Assembly (NCBI GenBank): GCA_026014735.1
Contig: JAOZHT010000001.1
Span: 62,001-126,000, forward strand
Source of the DNA: Candidatus Bathyarchaeota archaeon
GTDB lineage: Archaea > Thermoproteota > Bathyarchaeia > Bathyarchaeales > Bathycorpusculaceae
Reading direction: 5' to 3'
DNA length: 64,000 bases
Shown here: positions 35,869 to 43,981 of the stretch, in pieces
Layout: each line of letters starts with the position of its first letter
Numbering within the stretch: position 1 is the stretch's first letter
Made by a program: the position numbers and the translations under genes
Notes under the pieces: generated by a model
The model's database searches: none
Told to the model about the DNA's origin: nothing
What the model saw: the letters and a program-made list of their open reading frames with translations, nothing else

Positions 35869-36031
35869 TTAGGCGTTTTCCTCCATAACCCTACGATAGG
35901 CCGGCAAAATGTCAACTTATAGTCGGCTTTATTGTGAGTTGACCGAGCGTTTTGTAGTGTATGTTTGTGTTTTAGCACTACCACATAGGTTTAAACTACT
36001 TGCATCTCCTCTAAAAACGGAGGAAAACATT

Positions 36032-36751
36032 TTGTCAACAACTACTGTACCATGGCGTGATACTATAAAGAAAGAAGCACGCGGAGTAAACGATCTTGAC
36101 CTAGGAGAAGTGCAGGAGACAGGAACCTACTATGTGCATACGCAGCGAGGAATCGGAAGCAAAACGCAGTTCTATATCCCCAAAAGGATGTTCAGAAACT
36201 ACGATGGACACACCGTTCATTTTGACATAGCTGAAAATGATGCTAACCAATTCGTTGGGAACAAATTCCCCTCGGACGAAGAATACCGAGCCAAATACGA
36301 GAGGCCAACGATGGAGAAGCCGATGGGGCCGAGCAATGCAGAGTACAATGACATGGAACGGATTCCAATCATGACTGAACGCATAGAGGTGTCAAAGCAT
36401 ATGCACACCGACGAAGTCACCATTACCAAAACCCCCTATATGGAGACACGTACGATGGATGTCCCGGTGATGCATGAAGAGATTAGAATCGAAGAAGCCA
36501 GGCCTGCAAGCGGCACTAAAGTTCCCGAGGTCCGAAGGGACCTCAACGAGGAAACCATCAAGATTCCCGTAAGGCATGAGGATGTTGATGTCAGACGAAC
36601 ACCTGAGGTCAAGGAGGAACTGGTTATTCACCGAACCCCCGTCACTGAGACCCGCCGTATCAGCGAGGATGTCCGAAGCGAAAGATTCGAGGTTACCGAC
36701 AAAACCAAGGCTACGCTTGAAGAAGAAAAAAAGAAGCACTCTGTAGCGTAA
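36032..36751 (+). CDS. PRC-barrel-like/DUF2382 (YsnF-type) stress protein
   Basis: 239 residues from TTG behind GGAGG; a longer in-frame reading from 35909 is possible but unsupported. Residues about 15-75 resemble a PRC-barrel (YYVHTQRGIG-x-KTQFYIPKRM). The remainder is made of strand-like repeats of the DUF2382 kind: IPIMTERIEVSK, VPVMHEEIRIE, IPVRHEDVDVRR, ELVIHRTPV. In bacteria DUF2382 proteins (YsnF, AvaK) accompany general stress responses. A TTTAAACT box lies about 45 bases upstream of the start. Ends in a lysine/glutamate-rich tail. Confidence 0.75.
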   Translation: MSTTTVPWRDTIKKEARGVNDLDLGEVQETGTYYVHTQRGIGSKTQFYIPKRMFRNYDGHTVHFDIAENDANQFVGNKFPSDEEYRAKYERPTMEKPMGPSNAEYNDMERIPIMTERIEVSKHMHTDEVTITKTPYMETRTMDVPVMHEEIRIEEARPASGTKVPEVRRDLNEETIKIPVRHEDVDVRRTPEVKEELVIHRTPVTETRRISEDVRSERFEVTDKTKATLEEEKKKHSVA

Positions 36752-36786
36752 AACATGAATCTGGAACAGGCACGCTGTGCTTCCCA

Positions 36787-36793
36787 TTTTTTT
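36787..36793 (+). terminator. Oligo-T terminator after the DUF2382 gene
   Basis: TTCCCATTTTTTT run 36 bases after the stop codon; consistent with archaeal intrinsic termination. Confidence 0.45.
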
Positions 36794-36929
36794 AGTAACA
36801 GCCAACTAATTTTTAACCAAACAAACATGCTCATCTAAGGTGATCCAAAAATGGTTTTGCTTGTTTTCCAAAAGCTTTACCCCACAACCTAGCCGACGAC
36901 CAATTAGGACAGTAACTGACTTAGCGGCT

Positions 36930-37006
36930 TTTTATAAGGGGAGGGAGGTAGTGGTGGAGCAGTTGATGTCGCTTCTATGTTGCTATAAATAGAGGGGGGG
37001 TAGGTG
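36930..37006 (+). repeat. G-rich interspersed repeat, copy 1
   Basis: About 77 bp, aligned almost without gaps to copy 2 at 52141-52217; differences are five substitutions in the middle, one G in a G run, and a few at the end. It begins TTTTATAAGGGGAGGGAGG, has GTGGTGG, then a nearly invariant CGCTTCTATGTTGCTATAAA and TAGAGGGGGG. The two halves are themselves similar (TATAAGGGGAGGGAGGTAG and TATAAATAGAGGGGGGTAG). The G runs at 36938-36957 could form a two-layer quadruplex. It occupies the 287-base gap between convergent genes; no protein is encoded. Confidence 0.8.
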
Positions 37007-37037
37007 TGTGTGAGCAACAGAGTCCCCTTTGCAGCGG

Positions 37038-38315
37038 TTACTTTTTTAGCTCATCCAACTTGGAGACGGCAAACGGAACCAGCATCTCCTCCTCGCAGAG
37101 GCCGCCATGCTGCCCCATAAACGTAATCCTCGTAGTGAACTGCTCAAACCAAACCGTCTCGCCGCCGCAGGGCAAAATAAGCAGGTTCCCGGCGCGATCC
37201 AAAAAGTCCTGGCTTGCCGCGCCAACCCCAAACAAGCCCTCCTCCACTGCCTGCGCTGTCTCCACGATTTCCGCGCGGTCGCCGAGCTGTGTCATCAGCC
37301 ACGCTTTGGTTTCCTGCAGCTTATCCTCTTTTATGTGTAGGAAAATTTCGCGTGGGCCGCCTGTGGGCATGATGGGTTTTCCGTTGCTGCCACGCTGCAG
37401 GTTCATCATGGTTTTTGGCTGTAGGTTAAGGTAGATGGTTCGGTTGGGGTTCGATTCGATTCCGCCGTGGTCTGCAGTTAGAAGCAGCAGCGTCTCTTTT
37501 GCTGTTGATGAATCCAGCTTCTCCACCAGTTCCCTTTGCAGCAGATAAGTGATCGTTGCCAACTCGGCTTGGTACTCTATGCTTTGGGGTCCATACTGAT
37601 GCGAAATCGTGTCTAACGTGTCAAGGTGAACAAAAAAGTAGGCGTTACCCGAGGTTTCCTCCAGGTTCTTCCGGAGCCGAACAATCGTGTCGGAGGTTTT
37701 CAGCGAAGGCACCATGGTGCTGCCCTTGAAAATCAGTTTTGAGCATGCGTTAGAGCTGTTTGCCGCCTGCATATGCGCAAAGCTGCTGACGCCCCAGCTG
37801 CTTAGGGTCTGATGGATGCTTTTTCCATTAAACATTAAGCTGGGGTCAAAGCCCTCGTCGATGAGCTTTCGGTTTCCGCCGCCGATGCGCTCAAACTGCA
37901 AGGCGTTGATGAGCCCGATGTTTTTTAGGTAAATAAAATACTCGAGCATTCCATGCTGCTGCGGCGTTAACCCCGTGTTTAGGGTTGTTAGGGCATTGGT
38001 GGTTTGGGAGGGAAACACGCTGGTTAACGGGGAAACCTCGCCTGCCTCTGTGAGGCCTTTGAGGAAGGGGTTTTGTTTGTGGTGGTTTATGAATTGGTCA
38101 AATCCGAAGCCGTCAACAACCAGTAGCACGACTTTGTTTGCTTTTTCAGCATCAACTGTGCCTTGGCAATCCGCTAGGAGGTTGGGTGCTGAGTTTTTTA
38201 TGTGGAAGTGCGAAAGGATGGTGTTTGGGATGTTTGAGATGCAGGCTCTTTCGTATTGGGGGTAGATGAAGTTGGTGTCGGGGTTTTTTGGTGTGGCGAG
38301 TTTTTGGACTAGCAT
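37038..38315 (-). CDS. Alkaline-phosphatase-superfamily phosphodiesterase/nucleotide pyrophosphatase
   Basis: 425 residues. Fits the type I phosphodiesterase family: VLLVVDGFGFDQF (metal aspartate), VFPSQTTNALTTLNTGLTPQQHG with the nucleophilic threonine after FPS, and LLLTADHGG late in the protein. These two-metal enzymes cleave phosphodiesters or pyrophosphates of nucleotides or related compounds. No signal peptide, so cytoplasmic. The HLDTLDTISHQYGP stretch gives further metal ligands. Transcribed divergently from the alpha/beta hydrolase. Confidence 0.88.
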   Translation of the reverse strand: MLVQKLATPKNPDTNFIYPQYERACISNIPNTILSHFHIKNSAPNLLADCQGTVDAEKANKVVLLVVDGFGFDQFINHHKQNPFLKGLTEAGEVSPLTSVFPSQTTNALTTLNTGLTPQQHGMLEYFIYLKNIGLINALQFERIGGGNRKLIDEGFDPSLMFNGKSIHQTLSSWGVSSFAHMQAANSSNACSKLIFKGSTMVPSLKTSDTIVRLRKNLEETSGNAYFFVHLDTLDTISHQYGPQSIEYQAELATITYLLQRELVEKLDSSTAKETLLLLTADHGGIESNPNRTIYLNLQPKTMMNLQRGSNGKPIMPTGGPREIFLHIKEDKLQETKAWLMTQLGDRAEIVETAQAVEEGLFGVGAASQDFLDRAGNLLILPCGGETVWFEQFTTRITFMGQHGGLCEEEMLVPFAVSKLDELKK

Positions 38316-38365
38316 TTGAGTGCCTGCTGTTTTGTTTTGGTTCTGCTGTTTTGTGTGTGGGATGG

Positions 38366-38380
38366 GATATAAAGTTTGGT
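38366..38380 (-). promoter_or_regulatory. Core promoter of the phosphodiesterase gene
   Basis: On the minus strand ACCAAACTTTATATC precedes the gene by about 50 bases. It resembles the core of the four corrinoid-region promoters (AAACCAARGTTTAT) but lacks their upstream TGATTAA motif, showing that the ACCAAA-TTTATA part is probably just the organism's strong BRE/TATA. Confidence 0.6.
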
Positions 38381-38424
38381 TTATTTTGTTTAACTGTGGG
38401 TTTAGCGGTGGCCGAATAACATAA

Positions 38425-38487
38425 TCAACCTATGATTAATTTAAGTTAAACCAAAGTTTATATCGTATGCTGGCTTAACCATACCAG
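38425..38487 (+). promoter_or_regulatory. Operator, TATA box and second inverted repeat of the alpha/beta hydrolase gene
   Basis: TCAACCTATGATTAATTTAA followed by GTTAAACC (38425-38452), AAAG, TTTATATC (38457-38464), and GCTGGCTTAACCATACCAG (38469-38487, CTGG/CCAG arms). Same three-part layout as at 21700 and 24217, although it lies 3 kb beyond the corrinoid operon. This ties the hydrolase to the same control. Confidence 0.6.
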
Positions 38488-38493
38488 TCAACC

Positions 38494-38623
38494 GCTTTGC
38501 ACACAACAAAGCCTGACTGAATCTGAAAACCAAACACAGATTCAAACCGCCACCATAGATAAAAAAAAGCCGAAGCTCTGCCGTAGGGGACCCCAACCTG
38601 CCCAACCCATCCCCTACGGTAGA
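38494..38623 (+). ncRNA. Candidate structured leader RNA with three hairpins
   Basis: About 190 bases separate the expected transcription start (near 38486) from the hydrolase ATG. Three successive inverted repeats occur: GCTTTG/CAAAGC (38494-38499, 38507-38512), TGAATCTG/CAGATTCA (38518-38525, 38537-38544) and a 14-base stem TCTGCCGTAGGGGA/TCCCCTACGGTAGA (38577-38590, 38610-38623; one G-U pair). Such ordered stems in an otherwise compact genome suggest a cis-regulatory RNA or a small RNA. I see no match to the cobalamin riboswitch core. Confidence 0.45.
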
Positions 38624-38677
38624 ATAGCCGCCGCCCATAAACAACGTTGATAAACAAAACCCGCATAAACTAACAAG

Positions 38678-39562
38678 ATGGTGCCAGTGAAAAGCCAAAC
38701 CGCCGTTTTGCCCGATGGCCGACAACTCGGATACACAACCGTCGGCAAAGGAGACCCTGTCCTGTATTTTCATGGCACCGCAAGCAGCCGCCTTGAAGTT
38801 TTACTTCTAAAAGACCTTGCTGAATCCCAGAATCTGCAACTTATCGGCGTCGACCGCCCCGGCTATGGGCTGTCCAGTTACGAATCAGGCCGTGACCTGC
38901 AAGGCTTTAACGGCGACGTCAACGCTTTGATGGATCATCTGGGCATTGGTCGGTTTGGGCTTCTGGGTTGGTCAGGCGGCGGAGTGTTTGCGTTGGCGTA
39001 TCTGGCGTTTTTTTCTAGCCGCGTAACCCATGCGGTCGTGGCTTCTTCACCGTCTTTACCGTTTGATGTTTCAAGTGCACATAACATGCCCCTGGCACGC
39101 TACATCATGAAGCTGCCCTTCGTGGGGGTTTTGGCGATGCGGCAGATGCGCCGAGAAGTCCTGCGTGCCGGGAACGCCGCGGCTTTTCTGTCTTCTCCGC
39201 AGGGCAAGCGGATGCTGCGTGGCTGCTCAACCGATGACTTGAGGTTTTTTGGCGACCCAGCTTGGATGGATTTGATGTATCAGTCGATGGCTGAAGCGTT
39301 CCGTCAGGGCGAGGCGGGGGTGCAGGCGGTGGTTTTGGAGCACCAGTTTTTTGCTAAGCCGTGGAGTTTTTCTTTTGATGGTGTTCCCGCGGGTAAGTTG
39401 ACGGTTTGGCATGGAAGCGATGATTTGACCTGTAGGGTTGAGAATGCTTATGCGTTGTGTCGCTGTGTTGGGGGGAGTGGCTTGGAGGTTTTTGTTGGTC
39501 GGGGGCATTGTGTGTTGTTTGGGGAGTGTGGGCGGCTGGGTGGGCTTCTGAGGGGTGTTTGA
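38678..39562 (+). CDS. Alpha/beta hydrolase
   Basis: 294 residues from ATG (no clear ribosome site; the leader is discussed separately). Oxyanion HG at 32-33, nucleophile elbow GWSGGG with S99, an aspartate in HGSDD and a late histidine in GRGHCVLF complete the triad. Residues about 128-210 form a helical cap. The family includes esterases, peptidases and haloalkane-type hydrolases; substrate cannot be read. Its promoter carries the corrinoid-region operators, so a corrinoid, ester or amide substrate from that pathway is worth testing. Confidence 0.88.
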   Translation: MVPVKSQTAVLPDGRQLGYTTVGKGDPVLYFHGTASSRLEVLLLKDLAESQNLQLIGVDRPGYGLSSYESGRDLQGFNGDVNALMDHLGIGRFGLLGWSGGGVFALAYLAFFSSRVTHAVVASSPSLPFDVSSAHNMPLARYIMKLPFVGVLAMRQMRREVLRAGNAAAFLSSPQGKRMLRGCSTDDLRFFGDPAWMDLMYQSMAEAFRQGEAGVQAVVLEHQFFAKPWSFSFDGVPAGKLTVWHGSDDLTCRVENAYALCRCVGGSGLEVFVGRGHCVLFGECGRLGGLLRGV

Positions 39563-39731
39563 TTTGGGGTTGGCGGTAGTTTTATATGGTGGTTTGTGGT
39601 AATATGCTGTTGGTGTTACGAATTGGACGTTTGGTAACACCAATAACCTTTTTTTGAAAACCTTAAAAAACCACCGCGCCACTTCCCCCTTATCCCTACT
39701 TCTAATCCAATCGTCTTGGGAGGTGAATTTT

Positions 39732-39842
39732 TTGAGTAAATCCAAAAAGAAAGACATGACAGTCAAGGAAGCTGGACGAATGGGTGGTCAAAGAGAAAAA
39801 GAACTCGTTGAGGAAGGCAAGAAACATGAAGATGAAGATTAG
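39732..39842 (+). CDS. 36-residue KGG-like stress microprotein
   Basis: TTG start with GGGAGGTGAA 6 bases upstream. The 36 residues include MTVKEAGRMGGQ followed by a charged KELVEEGKKHEDED tail, resembling one unit of the KGG repeat of bacterial stress-induced hydrophilic proteins (EAGRKGGE-type). Highly hydrophilic, probably disordered. It lies 21 bases before the F420-dependent enzyme gene and may share its transcript. Confidence 0.6.
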   Translation: MSKSKKKDMTVKEAGRMGGQREKELVEEGKKHEDED

Positions 39843-39863
39843 CGTATGAAGGAGTATGGTTAA

Positions 39864-40859
39864 ATGAACACAGATAAGAGTAGAATCGAGATCGGATATT
39901 CTTTAATGTCCGAGGAGCATCCACCATTAGCTCTCGTTAAATACGCCGCGCTCGCGGAGCAATCAGGCTTCAGTTTTGCGACGATATCAGATCATTACCA
40001 TCCCTGGATAAGCAAGCAGGGGCAAGCACCCTTCGTCTGGAGTACTCTGGGCGCGATTTCCCAAGTTACCAGCACACTGAAGATAGGCACAGCAGTCACA
40101 TGCCCCACGATTCGAATGCACCCCGCCATAGTTGCGCATGCCGCCGCTACTTCCGCTTCGCTTATGCCGAACAGGTTTTTTCTGGGCGTCGGCACAGGCG
40201 AAAACTTAAACGAGCATATCGTGGGGGAAGGCTGGCCTAGCCATGCTGTTCGCAGGGAAATGCTAAAGGAAGCCGTGGAGATAATCCGTGAGCTTTGGAC
40301 AGGTGAAAAAACCAGCTATTTTGGCGCATTTTACACGGTGGAGAACGCGAAACTGTACACTTTGCCCCCTGAACCAGTGCCCATCATTGTGTCGGTTGTA
40401 GGCAAAGAAATCGCGAAACTTGCTTCGGAGATCGGCGACGGAATGATCAGCACAGAACCTAACCGTGAATACATCGACATTTTCCTCTCAAACCGCACAG
40501 ACGCAGAGGCACCGCTTTACTGTCAAGCCACCGTCTGCTATGCACCCACCGAAGAGCAAGCACGTGACATCGTCTTTAAGCAGTGGCCAAACAGCGGGCT
40601 TCCAGGCGACCTAAGCTGGGAGACTTACTCAACCGAACTCATTGAGGCTGAAGTGAAGCTGGTTACGAAGCAGCAGGCATCTGAACATATTGCCTGTGGA
40701 CCCGACCCCGCTAAGCATTTGGAGACTATCCAGAAATACATTGACGCAGGGTTCGATAAGGTTTCAATCCATAACGTGGGACCCTATCAGGAAGAGTTTT
40801 TCAGGTTCTACAAAGAGCACGTAATCCCCAAAATCATGGGTGACCGAAAGTTAAGATGA
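39864..40859 (+). CDS. F420-dependent luciferase-like oxidoreductase (FGD family)
   Basis: 331 residues, ATG with AAGGAG about 14 bases upstream. Shares the F420-dependent glucose-6-phosphate dehydrogenase pattern: SDHYHPW with H44 and W48 matching the catalytic H40 and W44 of mycobacterial FGD, and GVGTGENLNE with E113 matching E109. Also WSTLGAISQVT and IIVSVVGKEIAKLA as in the TIM-barrel family. It should transfer hydride between coenzyme F420 and an alcohol or sugar; archaeal members do not necessarily use glucose-6-phosphate. Cytoplasmic. Confidence 0.88.
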   Translation: MNTDKSRIEIGYSLMSEEHPPLALVKYAALAEQSGFSFATISDHYHPWISKQGQAPFVWSTLGAISQVTSTLKIGTAVTCPTIRMHPAIVAHAAATSASLMPNRFFLGVGTGENLNEHIVGEGWPSHAVRREMLKEAVEIIRELWTGEKTSYFGAFYTVENAKLYTLPPEPVPIIVSVVGKEIAKLASEIGDGMISTEPNREYIDIFLSNRTDAEAPLYCQATVCYAPTEEQARDIVFKQWPNSGLPGDLSWETYSTELIEAEVKLVTKQQASEHIACGPDPAKHLETIQKYIDAGFDKVSIHNVGPYQEEFFRFYKEHVIPKIMGDRKLR

Positions 40860-40900
40860 AAAAAATATTGTGCGGTTTACAGACTTCTACTTGGCGGTAA

Positions 40901-41239
40901 CTAAAGTTTTAGCCAGAGCAGAATGCCCATAATTAAACCGTAAATTGCCAACGCTTCAGCCAACGCTACGATGAGGAAGCTTCTGAAGAAGGTTTCAGGT
41001 TTCTCAGCTAATGCACTGATTGCAGCACTGCCAGCCGCGGAGATTGCAAGACCCGCACTCAAAGCGGGAAGACTAATGGCTAATGCAGCGGAGATGGCGA
41101 TTGCGACGCGGTCATAGTTTGCAGCATTTGCAGTGGTTGTTTGGTCCTGAACTGTGGAGACTGTTACTGCGGCTGCCATGCCCATGAGTGGTAGGAGCAC
41201 GAGCGGAAGTAACACGAACAGTATTAGTTTTCGTTTCAC
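40901..41239 (-). CDS. atpK: A-type ATP synthase subunit K (c-ring proteolipid)
   Basis: 112 residues from GTG 41239, placed 7 bases after GGAGTGA; a TTG at 41272 would lie upstream of that site. An N-terminal hydrophobic stretch (5-24) ending MGMAAA may be a cleaved signal, followed by one hairpin of two membrane helices (about 43-76 and 84-111). The ion-binding carboxylate is E95 in ALAEALAIYG. The sodium-type glutamine of the first helix is not evident, so protons are the likelier coupling ion. Last gene of the minus-strand synthase operon. Confidence 0.88.
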   Translation of the reverse strand: MKRKLILFVLLPLVLLPLMGMAAAVTVSTVQDQTTTANAANYDRVAIAISAALAISLPALSAGLAISAAGSAAISALAEKPETFFRSFLIVALAEALAIYGLIMGILLWLKL

Positions 41240-41319
41240 GTTGATGTCACTCCAATGGGTATGATTGCACAATAAGCTTAGCTATTAACTTTTTCTTGTT
41301 TTAACATATCTTCCCTTGA

Positions 41320-41475
41320 TTAAGAAGCGAATTCAAAAGCCTCGCCGATTTCAGCAGCTTTGTCTTTGAGGGCATTGAGGTCTTGGCGGATTTTCTCGAT
41401 TTCAGCTTGGCAGGCGTCTTCGATGGATTTAAGGAAACGCTGGTAATCAGCTTCAAGCTTTTCTGAAGTCGGCAT
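41320..41475 (-). CDS. 51-residue coiled-coil protein within the ATP synthase operon
   Basis: ATG with GAGGTAG 8 bases upstream, 11 bases after the UspA stop. The 51 residues begin MPTSEKLEADYQRF and continue as one long charged amphipathic helix (KSIEDACQAEIEKIRQDLNA, LKDKAAEIGEAF). Strong start signals and heptad pattern argue for a real gene. Its place between UspA and subunit K suggests an accessory or stalk-associated factor of the synthase; I know no family name for it. Confidence 0.7.
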   Translation of the reverse strand: MPTSEKLEADYQRFLKSIEDACQAEIEKIRQDLNALKDKAAEIGEAFEFAS

Positions 41476-41486
41476 CTTACCTACCT

Positions 41487-41933
41487 CTACTTGACCACCA
41501 GCACAGGGCAGGATGAATACTCGATGACGCGTTCAGCAACGCTGCCCATCAGTATCCGCTCGGCGCCCCTATACCCGTAGGTGCCCATAACGATGAGGTC
41601 CATGTTTAGGCCCTTAGCTAAATTCACGATCTGCTCAAAGGGTCTGCCCCGTGCAACCATAGCGGTAGCCTTCACGCCGGCTTCTGTTGCTAACCCCAAA
41701 ACGTAGTTTGTGTAGCGTTGCCCATCGATCTTGAGTTCCCGCTCGACCACCTCGCGTTCGGTGATCTCTGAGAATTTATCGATGACAACCTCATCCACCA
41801 CGTAGACAACCATAAGTTGGGCATCGTGGTTTTTTGCGATGCCTATGGCGTATTCAGCCGCGCGGATGCTGTGTTCAGAGCCGTCGGTTGGAACCAGTAT
41901 CTTCTCGATTGTTTCCGAACTAAACCTCTTCAT
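41487..41933 (-). CDS. Universal stress protein (UspA family)
   Basis: 148 residues: KILVPTDGSEHSIRAAEYAI at the start and the ATP-binding signature GTYGYRGAERILMGSVAERV near the end (G-x2-G-x6-GS form), then CPVLVV. Probably binds ATP. Its ATG lies inside the end of the subunit D gene (14-base overlap), so it is translated with the synthase genes. Usp genes inside an ATP synthase operon are unusual and hint at energy-state regulation. Confidence 0.93.
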   Translation of the reverse strand: MKRFSSETIEKILVPTDGSEHSIRAAEYAIGIAKNHDAQLMVVYVVDEVVIDKFSEITEREVVERELKIDGQRYTNYVLGLATEAGVKATAMVARGRPFEQIVNLAKGLNMDLIVMGTYGYRGAERILMGSVAERVIEYSSCPVLVVK

Positions 41934-42573
41934 TTAAAATCTCCTCTTGATGACTTTGAATCATGGTTTTGATGCGTTTAGTACGCACGAATTCCTCGCG
42001 TTCCTTCTCCTCCAGAACCATTTCGATCTGCTTTGCTGTGCTGCGGTAACGGGGAATCAAAACGTGGTTGAGGGCGTTGACGCGGCGCTGGGTTCGTTTG
42101 ACGTCGTTGGCTATCTGAAAGGTTGTTCCTTCTGCTTTAGCTAAATGCGCCAGCAGCTTTAAGACGTTATGGAACTCCTTAAACGCGTGGTCTAACTCGG
42201 CGTTGGTGTTGGCAAAGCCATAGTCGGGTTTAACGTCGGTTGCTCCCTGAAAGGTAACGGCTGGAACCGTCACGCCCATGATGCTGCGGTAATCAATCAG
42301 GTACTCGGCTTTGTTAGTGGATCCCAGCGCCACGTTAGCGATGGTTTCCGAGCCCTTCGCCATAATCGCCTCCCGCAGACTCAAGTAAGCCTTCGCCAGC
42401 GCCTCCAACAGGTCCTCGCGGCTTTTCTCCGCGTCAAAGATGCTGTTACGCAGCTCCCGAAGCAGAATATCCCGTTTACGCTCCAGCACTTCCCGTCCGG
42501 ACTCTGCTAGACTCAGGGTCTTTTTGGTCTGTATGAGGTTGATTCTGGTGGGGCTGATGTTTTCCGCCGACAT
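41920..42573 (-). CDS. atpD: A-type ATP synthase subunit D (central rotor stalk)
   Basis: 217 residues. Long N- and C-terminal helices with the family start SPTRINLIQTKKTLSLAESG..LLERKRD-like segment and the RRVNALNHVLIPR motif in the C-terminal helix. It forms the rotating shaft inside the A3B3 head. Ends with a short EEILNEEV tail. Start 2 bases after the subunit B stop. Confidence 0.95.
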   Translation of the reverse strand: MSAENISPTRINLIQTKKTLSLAESGREVLERKRDILLRELRNSIFDAEKSREDLLEALAKAYLSLREAIMAKGSETIANVALGSTNKAEYLIDYRSIMGVTVPAVTFQGATDVKPDYGFANTNAELDHAFKEFHNVLKLLAHLAKAEGTTFQIANDVKRTQRRVNALNHVLIPRYRSTAKQIEMVLEEKEREEFVRTKRIKTMIQSHQEEILNEEV

Positions 42574-42575
42574 AC

Positions 42576-43976
42576 CTAGTACTTAACCTCAACGTCGGTT
42601 TTGGGCATGTACTTGTTGATGTACTCGGGTTTGACGCTGGTTAATTCTTCCTCAGGCAAATCAGAAAGCACATCCCATGCAATCGATAGGGTTTCTTCGA
42701 TGCTGCGGTTCTCGTTTTTGCCTTGCTTGATGAGGGTTTTCTCGAAGTGCTCGCCGAAGCGAAGGTACTCTTTGTCTCGGGTGCCAAGGCCTTCTTCGCC
42801 TATGATTGTGACCAGTGACTTAACCGAGTTGTATTGGGCATATGCACTGTAGAGTTGGCTGGCGACGTTTGCGTGGTCTTCTCGGGTGCTGCCGGCGCCG
42901 ATGCCGTCCTTCATCAGCCGGCTAAGGCTGGTTGAGATGTAGATGGGCGGGTAGATGCCCTGCTTTTCGAGTGAGCGGGAAAGCACGATTTGTCCCTCGG
43001 TGATGTAGCCGGTTAAGTCGGGGATGGGGTGGGTGATGTCGTCGTTGGGCATGGTTAGAATGGGCATCTGCGTAATCGAGCCGCGTTTGCCGATGATTCT
43101 GCCTGCGCGTTCATAGATGCTGGCGAGGTCACTGTACATGTAGCCGGGGTAGCCTTTGCGGCTGGGCACCTCCTCCATCGATGAGCTGACTTCACGCAGC
43201 GCCTCACAATAATTAGTCATATCCGTCATGACAACGAGTACGTGGCTTTCCTGATCAAACGCCAGATACTCCGCCAACGTCAAACCCGCGCGGGGAGTGA
43301 TGATGCGCTCCACAGGGGGGTCATCTGCCAAATTAAGGAACATGGCGACGTTTTTGATGGCGCCGGTTTCCTCAAAGCTCTTCTGGAAAAACGCTGCGTC
43401 ATCATGCTCAAGTCCCATGGCGATGAAGACGATGTTGAAGGGTTCGTTTGCGCTGCGGATTTGGGCTTGCCTAACAACCTGTGCGGCGAGTTCATTGTGG
43501 CTTAAGCCGGGGCCGCTGAAAACGGGGAGTTTTTGCCCGCGGACGAGGCTGGTTAAGCCGTCGATGGCGGATATGCCGGTTTGGATGAAGTCTTTGGGGT
43601 ATTCGCGTGCGTTGGGGTTAAGGGGGAAGCCGTTGACGTCGCGTTTTTCTTCGGTGAAGAAGCGGGGGTGGCCGTCGATGGGTTCGCCGAAGCTGTTCAT
43701 GACGCGTCCCAGCATCTCGGTGGAAACGGGCACTTCAAGGGGCCTGCCTAAAAAGCGGGTGCGGGTCTGCGACAGCGAGAGCCCAGTGGTGCCTTCGAAA
43801 ACCTGCACGGTGACGGCTTTCTGGGTAACCTGGATAACTTTGCCAAGGCGGGTTTCGCCGCTTTGGGTTTTCACTGCAACAAGCTCGTCGTAGCCTACTT
43901 GCTTGACGTTTTCGACGACGATGATGGGTCCTGAGATTGATGAGACACCTTTATACTCTAAACCTGTTCCTGCCAT
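42576..43976 (-). CDS. atpB: A-type ATP synthase subunit B (regulatory)
   Basis: 466 residues. Typical [17 protein letters not shown] start, [20 protein letters not shown] in place of a P-loop (so non-catalytic nucleotide site), FVIFIAMG-like core and the SYLSDLAxIYERAGR-type segment ([14 protein letters not shown]). Alternates with subunit A in the hexamer. Five bases after the A stop in the operon. Confidence 0.96.
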   Translation of the reverse strand: MAGTGLEYKGVSSISGPIIVVENVKQVGYDELVAVKTQSGETRLGKVIQVTQKAVTVQVFEGTTGLSLSQTRTRFLGRPLEVPVSTEMLGRVMNSFGEPIDGHPRFFTEEKRDVNGFPLNPNAREYPKDFIQTGISAIDGLTSLVRGQKLPVFSGPGLSHNELAAQVVRQAQIRSANEPFNIVFIAMGLEHDDAAFFQKSFEETGAIKNVAMFLNLADDPPVERIITPRAGLTLAEYLAFDQESHVLVVMTDMTNYCEALREVSSSMEEVPSRKGYPGYMYSDLASIYERAGRIIGKRGSITQMPILTMPNDDITHPIPDLTGYITEGQIVLSRSLEKQGIYPPIYISTSLSRLMKDGIGAGSTREDHANVASQLYSAYAQYNSVKSLVTIIGEEGLGTRDKEYLRFGEHFEKTLIKQGKNENRSIEETLSIAWDVLSDLPEEELTSVKPEYINKYMPKTDVEVKY

Positions 43977-43981
43977 AGCGA

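Noticed and set aside
36900-37020. Insertion-sequence end or transposon remnant
   Set aside because: The G-rich repeat has no terminal inverted repeats, target duplications or transposase fragments that I can see, so I list it only as an interspersed repeat.
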